Origin: Ascaphus truei | Lineage: Eukaryota > Chordata > Amphibia > Anura > Ascaphidae | Reading direction: 5' to 3' | NCBI GenBank assembly: GCA_036426205.1 | Contig: CM071568.1 | Span: 217,990,654 to 218,054,653 of the forward strand | Length of the DNA stretch: 64,000 nucleotides | Shown: positions 58,160-64,000 of the stretch, piece after piece | How positions within the stretch are numbered: the stretch's first letter is position 1 | Layout of the letters: every line of letters starts with the position of its first letter | The notes under the pieces: generated by a model | Databases searched by the model: none | Told to the model about the DNA's origin: nothing | What the model saw: only the letters and a program-made list of their open reading frames with translations | Made by a program: the position numbers and the translations under genes

Positions 58160-58630
58160 ACAATCTAATTAGTAGGTAGGAAGAATGTACAGAGACAGTA
58201 GGAGGGCACTCTAGTAAGTGCGTCTGCAGGCGGCCAAGCTTTATGTATCATGTGTATAGTATTAGCCACGGTGCTACACATATGCTTCTTTAAGCAAGTG
58301 TGTCTTAAGGTGGGTCTTAAAGGTGGATAAAGAAGGTGCAAGTCTGGTATTGAGGGGAAGGGCATTCCAGAGGTGCGGGGCAGTCAGTGAAAAATGTTTA
58401 AGATGGAAGAGGACTTTAGATACAAAGGGGGTAGAGAGAAAACATCCTTGAGAAGAACGCAAGAGTCGGGATGGTGCATAGCGAGAAATTAGGGCTGAGA
58501 TGTAAGAAGGGGCAGAAGAGTTTAAAGCTTTAAAAGTGAGGAGGAGAATTGAGTGTGAGATGAGGGATTGATAGGAAGCCAGGAGAGTGATGTCAGCGGG
58601 GAGACGCTGACACAGATTTAGGAAAGAGTA
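58160..58630 (-). pseudogene. 3' end of a non-LTR retrotransposon (L2/Rex-like)
   Basis: The minus-strand frames end with FSLTAPHLWNALPLNTR followed by LSTFKTHLKTHLL. This is the C-terminal signature of L2/Rex-type LINE polymerases in fish and amphibians. Just upstream, another frame gives a PWLPINP-like segment, so a frameshift lies near 58460. The flank 57990-58150, with ATAGCGCC and GAAGAGCTTACAATCTAATT, looks like its 3' non-coding part. Only the last ~150 codons remain. Confidence 0.6.
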
Positions 58631-58685
58631 GAGTGATTATGGCACAATAAACAATATACAATAAAAAATACAATCTAATGGCCAC

Positions 58686-58738
58686 TAACCCCTTAATCAC
58701 CCTAGTGGTTAGTAACTGCTATAGTAAATAAGGGGTTA
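58686..58738. repeat. palindrome of the AACCCCTT family
   Basis: Diverged copy lying nearly 40 kb from the composite repeat, next to sequence resembling 16620-16760. Confidence 0.65.
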
Positions 58739-59394
58739 ACCCACCCTCAAGACTACCCACACAGGAGGCCTAACCAACCTCCCAACCAAATCCCCCACCC
58801 TCCAACATTCATTGGTACAGTGGGTACATCATGCTCATATAATCTTGATTACTTTGTACACTAGGTGATATAATGTTACCAAGTGTACTGTATATGATTT
58901 TTTTTAAACAAATCTTGGATCAGAAGAAGAAAAAGAAGACCACCAAATGGATAACAATTAACAGGTGAAGATAGAGAAAGACGAAAATGACTTTGGACTT
59001 TACCTGAGGCCAGTTGCTGTTTTGGATTGTGAATTTGTTTGAGAGCTTGCTGAGACCACAGGAATTGGAGGGTGAAGACATCTAAAGATAAGAAAAAACA
59101 TTGAATGTATGTTATTTTTCTTTTATCGGTTGTTTTATTGTATTTTTATTGTACATTTTTTAATGCCAATTTATTGCCAATGTATTTATGTATGCCCCAT
59201 CAGGGCTATACAGTACATATATACAGCGCAAGCAATGCTTTTTTTGGCAAATGCTTGGTTGTATTTCTGTTAAATGAATTTTGGCATGAATCTTCCTCCA
59301 GCGAGACAGTAGCTCCTGGACCTTGTCATCCAACAGAGGAACTCCAGATAGAGAGACGGATGATGAAAGAAGAGAAGAAACTGACAAAATAGTC
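58739..59394. other. non-coding, diverged U/L-family relative in part
   Basis: Segments such as CCACCCTC with GGAGGCCTAACC and a later GAAGAAGA-rich stretch near 58920 recall arm R. No gene is seen. Confidence 0.35.
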
Positions 59395-60075
59395 AGAGAT
59401 GGTAGAATGGCTCCTGTAAAAAAGTTGATTGGACCATTGAATGCCCGATGCAGTGGTAACCCCTTGGCTTGCTTCTTGTTGAAAACATCCCCAAAATCCT
59501 GGTATGCGAGGGAAGACTATGGAGGAGAGATACAAATGCCAGCGGTGAGTCTGAGCAGGGGCGACATGTAGACAAGCAAGTCCCGTGATATTGCTACTCC
59601 AGGTGGTCATTTGCCCATCAACCAGTCAACTGTAGGGTTGTGTGCAGGAAACCAAGGGAGACCTAACACTATATGTGCTGAAGGTGTGTTGATTACCATG
59701 AAAGGGAGTAGCTCCTTATGTAGAACTCTGATGCTCACTACCATGGGAAGGGACTCCTGGGTGACGGTGTCGGGTCCTAAGGGTCTTTTGTCGATCGCCG
59801 CAATCTCTAACGGAATCTCCAAAGAGCGAAGGGGAATTTGCTGCTGTTTGGCAAACGAAAGACCAAGGAAGTTACCCGCTGCTTCGGAATCCACGAAGGC
59901 CTGAGTAGAGGCTGAGGCCGAATACCACGAGAGATAAACCGACAGGAGAATCCGGGAAGGCACTGAGGGAGGAAGGATGTTGTTCCTGCATTCTGAGATC
60001 GATCTGTACGCCAAGAAAAATTAACTCCTCAAGGTCCTCAGGGAGGTCCCGAACGGTCAGCTCATCCTTTAAGTG
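59395..60075 (-). pseudogene. Ty3/gypsy fragment: end of gag, protease, start of pol
   Basis: Minus strand. At 59985-60075 a frame reads LKDELTVRDLPEDLEELI and IDLRMQE, typical of the end of a gypsy capsid. In the next frame (60014-59607) comes an aspartic-protease-like segment with AFVDSEAAGNFLG and VLGLPWFPAHNPTVDWL; the usual D-S-G is D-S-E here. Further on, broken frames give DFGDVFNKKQAKGLPLHR, the linker before RT. The zinc-knuckle region is missing and there are several frameshifts, so the copy is dead. It is continuous with 61525-61745 across an inserted PLE-type element. Confidence 0.75.
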
Positions 60076-60660
60076 GTTTGGAAAGATACCCGGGCGCTAT
60101 CTCAATGAAGCGTGCATGAATAGGTCAAATAAAGAAATATAATACAGCCTGGAAGGAATGTCTTTCAAGTTGTTCTCCTGTGACTCAAACCCCAGCAGGA
60201 TCTATCCAGGATCCTTATTGACAAGGTGATACAAAAAGAAGATGGGGGAGCACAGTTAGTGGTATGTCCGATACACTAATGATCAATATAGTGAAACACA
60301 CCTCTATTGTGGACGCCAGTCTATGTGGCAGGCTCCATATAGTGATGGTGTACAGACGATGATATATATAGGTGGGTGGGAAGAATATAAATAAATAGAA
60401 AACTTACACGGCCTTGTGTAAGTTCTATCCCAACAAGGTTTCTTTAAAATCGTTTTCTTCTTTGTGGCGTCTTTTCCTCTGCGGTCGTTGCTGCTATTCT
60501 TCTTTATTCCTCCAACTTCCAGGGTATTTATCCTCGTGAAAATGGAAAGGTGATACAGTCAATACATATATGCAGCAGTTATAATGTAAAGGGGGATAAT
60601 GGAACAATATAGCGATAAACCACTGCAATGCAATGGTCTGAGCAAACACTCACACGGGCC

Positions 60661-60700
60661 GGTGTGAGTGGTTTCGTATCAAGGTGTCTTGATGTTCCTG
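60661..60700 (-). ncRNA. eroded hammerhead in element C
   Basis: The minus strand has AUCAAG pairing CUUGAU as stem II, then AC and GAAACC. The core strand reads UCAGGAAC instead of CUGANGA. Probably dead. Confidence 0.4.
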
Positions 60701-61124
60701 ATTAGGGGGGTAGTTCAAAGTGTCAGATGTCTGTAAACAACTGGCAAGGATGATGTTAATGCAGCCTGTTTTTTCAAGGTACATAGGGGTTAAAAAACCA
60801 CAATATAGCTTAATACTCACACGGGCCAGTGTGAGTACACACTTGTAGTGGTTCCTTTTCTCTTCTGGTCTCTCCCTTGGATTCTTCCTGCAAAACTGAA
60901 TTAAAAGGATGGATGCCGACTATGGAGTCTAAAGGGTTAAACTTTATTGAAGGGGTTACAGATGAAATAAAAAGAAACCAATGGTCTCTAGGGTGAATAA
61001 AAACTGGGGGAAGGTAGGGCAATAGTGATAGGGGATCTCTCACTCCGCATCCGGATAGAGAGCTAAAACTGAGCCTCTAGTCCCAATGGATATGCCAATA
61101 GAAAAGTCCCAATCCGGTATGTGG

Positions 61125-61163
61125 AGCAACGCGTTTCGTCCTTAGCAGGACTTCCTCAGGCTA
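61125..61163 (-). ncRNA. hammerhead ribozyme in element C
   Basis: Minus strand: stem I AGC/GCU, CUGAGGA, stem II GUCC with GGAC around UGCUAA, GAAA, palindromic CGCG and UU. The core is complete; stem I is short. Confidence 0.82.
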
Positions 61164-61185
61164 AAAAAAGATGTTGACCGGCTGT

Positions 61186-61436
61186 CTGGCTGTATTTTTA
61201 TACGGTAGATGGCCAATCCTCATCCCGGTATGGTTGATGATCCCCTGCTTCTGTGACGGAGCGCCGCCATCTTGGAGGCTGCGCGCGCATCACCCACACG
61301 TTGGTGTGCGCATCTTGTTGTCAGTGCTTGATAAAGTTTTCTTAGTTTGGAAGAGGGTTCATGGGCGGTTGCGTGCGCATCCTCATGTTTAAACGGGATG
61401 AGGATAGGCCATCTACCGTATAAAAATACAGCCAGA
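61186..61436. repeat. 44-bp inverted repeat inside element C
   Basis: About 61186-61230 and 61393-61436 are reverse complements (TTTTTATACGGTAGATGGCC). They enclose a GC-rich segment with GCGCGCGCAT and GCGTGCGCAT motifs. Confidence 0.85.
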
Positions 61437-61524
61437 AAAACAATAGAGGTGTGTTTCACTATATTGATCATTAGTGTATCGGACATACCACTAACTGTGC
61501 TCCCCCATCTTCTTTTTGTATCAC

Positions 61525-61745
61525 CTCATCCTTTAAGTGCTCTGATAATCCCTGCAAAAGGCCGCTACTTGAGCTTCATTATTCCAACTGGTCTGAGCCA
61601 CAAGGGTGGGAAACTCAATGGCGTATTGGTCTACCGTGCGAGTTCCCTGGCGAATCTGCAGGAGTGAAGCAGATGTTGAAGATACTTGTCCTGGAGAGTC
61701 AAACACCAACTTGAAGGCTCAGGTGAAGGCAGGGGAATCACTCAT
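61525..61745 (-). pseudogene. Ty3/gypsy gag, N-proximal piece
   Basis: The minus strand reads LLQIRQGTRTVDQYAIEFPT and then WNNEAQVAAFCRDY, typical of the capsid region of gypsy-type gag. It continues into the piece at 59985-60075 once the insertion and one duplication are ignored. Confidence 0.7.
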
Positions 61746-61829
61746 CAGGGGCAAATTATCAGTGTATACCCTTAGGTAATAAGTATAAAATAAATAAGTC
61801 AAAACCAATGTAGTTAAATAAACAGGTAG

Positions 61830-62511
61830 GGGAAGAAATGGAAAAGAAGAGGCAGGCGTTTAAATATTTGAAGTCAGAAGGGACGTAACAAAAATTGCAG
61901 AAAGGCAATCAAATTAGCAAAAATGGATAATGAAAAAAGGATTGCAGTAGAATGTAAGATCAACCCGAAAAAGTTATTTAAGTAACTTAATAACAAAACC
62001 CCCCAGAAAAGAACATATGCAGTAGGACCCTTTATGTGTGAAATGGGTAGGTAGATTATTGGAGATAAGGAAAAAGCAGAGGCATTAAACATATTCTTTG
62101 CCTCTGTGTTTACCAGGGAAGAATCAATTTCAATAGTAGTGCCGCAGGATGAAGCAACAACCTCTATATTAACGAACAATTAGTTAACTGATGGAGAAGT
62201 TCATAGATAGCTTGATAAAATTTAGGTAAATAAGGCACCTGGCCCCAATGGCATACATCCAAGAGTTCTTAAGGAGTTAAATTCAGTAATAGCCACACCA
62301 TTACATTTAATATTCAAGGACTCCATTTCCACATGCTCAGTACCACAGCATTGGCGTAAAGCATATGTGGTGCCTATATTTAATAAGGGAGATAGGTCAC
62401 AACTGGGGAATTACAGACCTGTAAGCCTGACTTTAATAGTGGGGAAGCTACTTGAAGGTTTAATACAGGATAATATTCAGGAATACCTAATGGAAACACA
62501 ATTATTAGTCT
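61830..62511 (+). pseudogene. CR1/L2-like LINE reverse transcriptase fragment
   Basis: The plus-strand frames, broken by stops and shifts, read QAFKYLKSEGT, KAIKLAKM-like and NIFFASVFTREE. They then give VNKAPGPNGIHPRVLKELNS, LHLIFKDS, WRKAYVVPIFNKGDRS and NYRPVSLT. This is the pre-RT linker and RT fingers of a CR1/L2-type LINE. The catalytic FADD box and C-terminus are missing, as the match stops where the LTR-like repeat begins. Confidence 0.8.
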
Positions 62512-62830
62512 AGCCTAGCCTCCGGCCGCTACTTATTTCCTTGGGCCCTACCATTGTAAGTCTTGTTAGGTTCAGGCAGTTGATGGGTTCATTCCTTCAG
62601 AAGGCCTAGTGTGCTATTACAGACTTGGATACACTTACTGTATCCAAGGGTGGGCCTAGCAACAGCCAGAGAGTGTCAGCCTGGGGGAGGTACTGGCTGG
62701 GTCATATGCAGATGTGACACCTGTCAGTATCAGACCTGCCCTGTTATGGGGCAGGGTTACAAGCCCAACCCCAGAGTAAATATACTGTCTCTCTCCCAAA
62801 AGTGGGTATGTCTCTTTTCCTCCCCCTGTG
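62512..62830 (+). mobile_element. LTR-like repeat, copy 2
   Basis: High similarity to 51225-51540, same orientation. It begins exactly where the LINE fragment ends. Confidence 0.6.
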
Positions 62831-63390
62831 ACGTGATCAACAACTTCCCTGGCAAGCCCGCCACAGGGGTGGTCTGCCGGGGTTGGCACCCCGGGCCCTG
62901 TGAGTCAGGGGGCCTGGCCGCTTGGGCCTGCGTGGCCGTTCCCGTTTTATAAAAACAAAGTCAGAAAAAATGCTGGTGATTCCCTGTGCGAATGCGCAGA
63001 GCCGAGGTCTCAGAGCACATGTGCAGGGAAGCAGGGTGTCCACCCTTCCTCCGCCCCCCCCGATCCCAACGTGGGATGGAGGGGAAGCGCCGTTGCGAGC
63101 CCGCACATGCCAATTCAGCTTCCCCCGTGCGCGCCAATTCAGCTTACCCGCGCATGCCAACACAGTTTCCCCCGCGCCCTTGGAATTATCCTACCGGTCT
63201 CGCCCCCCAGCCTCCTACCTCTGTGCCCCCCATCCCCCCTGCACTTCCGGAGCCTACCTCCCAGCCCCCCCAACCTCCCCCGAGCCTACCTCCCATGCCC
63301 CCCCACCCCGCACTCCTGAGCCTACCACCCGTGCCCTTACACCCTGCACCCCCTGAGCCTACCTCACATCTGGCAGGCAAGGAAACAGGA
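62831..63390. other. GC-rich non-coding sequence with short tandem units
   Basis: Includes three 25-bp units around GCCAATTCAGCTT (about 63105-63185) and a C-rich stretch. The proline-rich open frames are compositional. Confidence 0.5.
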
Positions 63391-64000
63391 AACAGCACCC
63401 ACCCAGTCACCCACCCAGTCACTCAGTCACCCACCTAGCCACTCAGTCACCCAGTCACTCACCCACCCACCCAGTCACCCACCCAGTCTAACCGATTCAC
63501 CCACCCAGTCATTCACCCAGTCAGTCAGTTACCCACCCAGTCACTCACCCACCCAGTCACTCAGTTACCCACCCAGTCACTTAGTCACCCACCCAGTCAC
63601 TCAGTCACCCTCCCAGTCACTCACTTACCCACCCAATCACTCACTTACCCACCCAGTCACTCACTTACCCACCCAGTCACTCACTTACCCACCCAGTCAC
63701 TCACTTACCCACCCAGTCACTCTGTCACCCACCCAGTCACTCACTTCCCCAGTCACTCACTTACCCACCCAGTCACCCACCCAGTCACTCACTTAAGGGT
63801 CACTCACCCATCCAGTCAGTAAACCACCCAAGCAGTCACTCAGTCACTTACCCAGTCACCCAGTCAGTGTCACTCAGTCACCCACCTACCCAGTCACTCA
63901 GTCACCCAGCAAGTCACTCATTCACCCACCCACCAAGTCACCCACCAAGTCCCTCAGTCACACACCCACCCAGTCACCCACGCAGTTAAACTCAGTCAAT
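63391..64000. repeat. ACCCACCCAGTCAC minisatellite
   Basis: Array of imperfect ~20-bp units built on ACCCACCCAGTCACTCACTT, most regular at 63600-63740 and running off the window end. Confidence 0.95.

Larger units (their letters stand above)
60061..61539 (-). mobile_element. PLE-type insertion in gypsy gag, 15-bp TSD (element C)
   Basis: CTCATCCTTTAAGTG is duplicated at 60061-60075 and 61525-61539, exactly where the gypsy gag frame is interrupted. Read on the minus strand, an 85-bp arm (61524-61440) starts at one duplication. It is followed by a fold-back (61436-61393 with 61230-61186), a hammerhead ribozyme, and the second arm (60310-60226). A 150-bp tail (60225-60076) leads to the other duplication. 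No coding part remains. The ribozyme ties it to PLEs. Confidence 0.85.

Noticed and set aside
62900..63438. Overlapping proline-rich frames of about 140-150 codons
   Set aside because: Three frames are open at once through C-rich repeats, which points to composition and not coding.
63391..64000. CRISPR-like regular repeats
   Set aside because: The units are contiguous ~20-bp variants without unique spacers; this is a minisatellite.

Overview
The window looks like repeat-rich intergenic DNA of a vertebrate, most probably an amphibian. The evidence is indirect: Penelope-like retroelements (PLEs) with GIY-YIG endonucleases and hammerhead ribozymes, a CR1/L2-type LINE, a Ty3/gypsy fragment, many (TA)n arrays, and no recognisable host exon. 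I found no host protein-coding gene, no rRNA gene, no intact tRNA gene and no CRISPR array. Most open frames are accidental frames through microsatellites and inverted repeats.

Layout. 0.2-1.5 kb: PLE ends with hammerhead ribozymes and a tandem 403-bp ribozyme repeat resembling a retrozyme. 3.6-20.8 kb: a very large composite repeat with the order U (3.66-6.18 kb), L (6.2-12.2 kb), U' (12.2-14.7 kb, direct copy of U), R (14.8-20.8 kb, inverted copy of L). L and R are arms of about 6 kb around a 2.6-kb loop, and U and U' each carry a decayed PLE reverse-transcriptase fragment. 21.5-23.2 kb: a 1.7-kb non-coding insertion with terminal inverted arms and a 15-bp target-site duplication. 27-29.4 kb: decayed PLE remnants.

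30.1-36.2 kb: the centrepiece, an apparently full-length PLE. It has 475-bp direct pseudo-LTRs, a 342-codon ORF1 and an ORF2 of about 870 codons (reverse transcriptase plus GIY-YIG). ORF2 overlaps ORF1 in the -1 frame and has no early ATG. A U UUU UUA slippery heptamer lies in exactly the right phase inside the overlap, suggesting that ORF1-ORF2 is made by -1 ribosomal frameshifting.

36.6-37.6 kb: eroded minus-strand tandem relatives of the 403-bp repeat. 38-41 kb: dispersed repeats, a PLE tail and an LTR-like block. 44-45.6 kb: a diverged relative of the U/L family. 48.1-51.0 kb: a 5'-truncated PLE between 649-bp inverted arms, each carrying a canonical hammerhead ribozyme. 51.2-53.0 kb: an LTR-like repeat and a 1.2-kb fold-back insertion. 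54-55.7 kb: diverged direct repeats. 58.2-58.6 kb: the end of a LINE. 59.4-61.7 kb: a Ty3/gypsy gag-protease fragment split by a PLE-type insertion. 61.8-62.5 kb: a CR1-like LINE. 63.4-64 kb: a minisatellite.

Four insertions (21.5, 48.1, 51.9 and 60.1 kb) share one layout: a 13-15 bp target duplication, an inverted arm starting at one duplication, the second arm, then an asymmetric single-copy tail up to the other duplication. This suggests a common fold-back route of PLE-type integration. All assignments come from reading the sequence; no database search or structure calculation was run.
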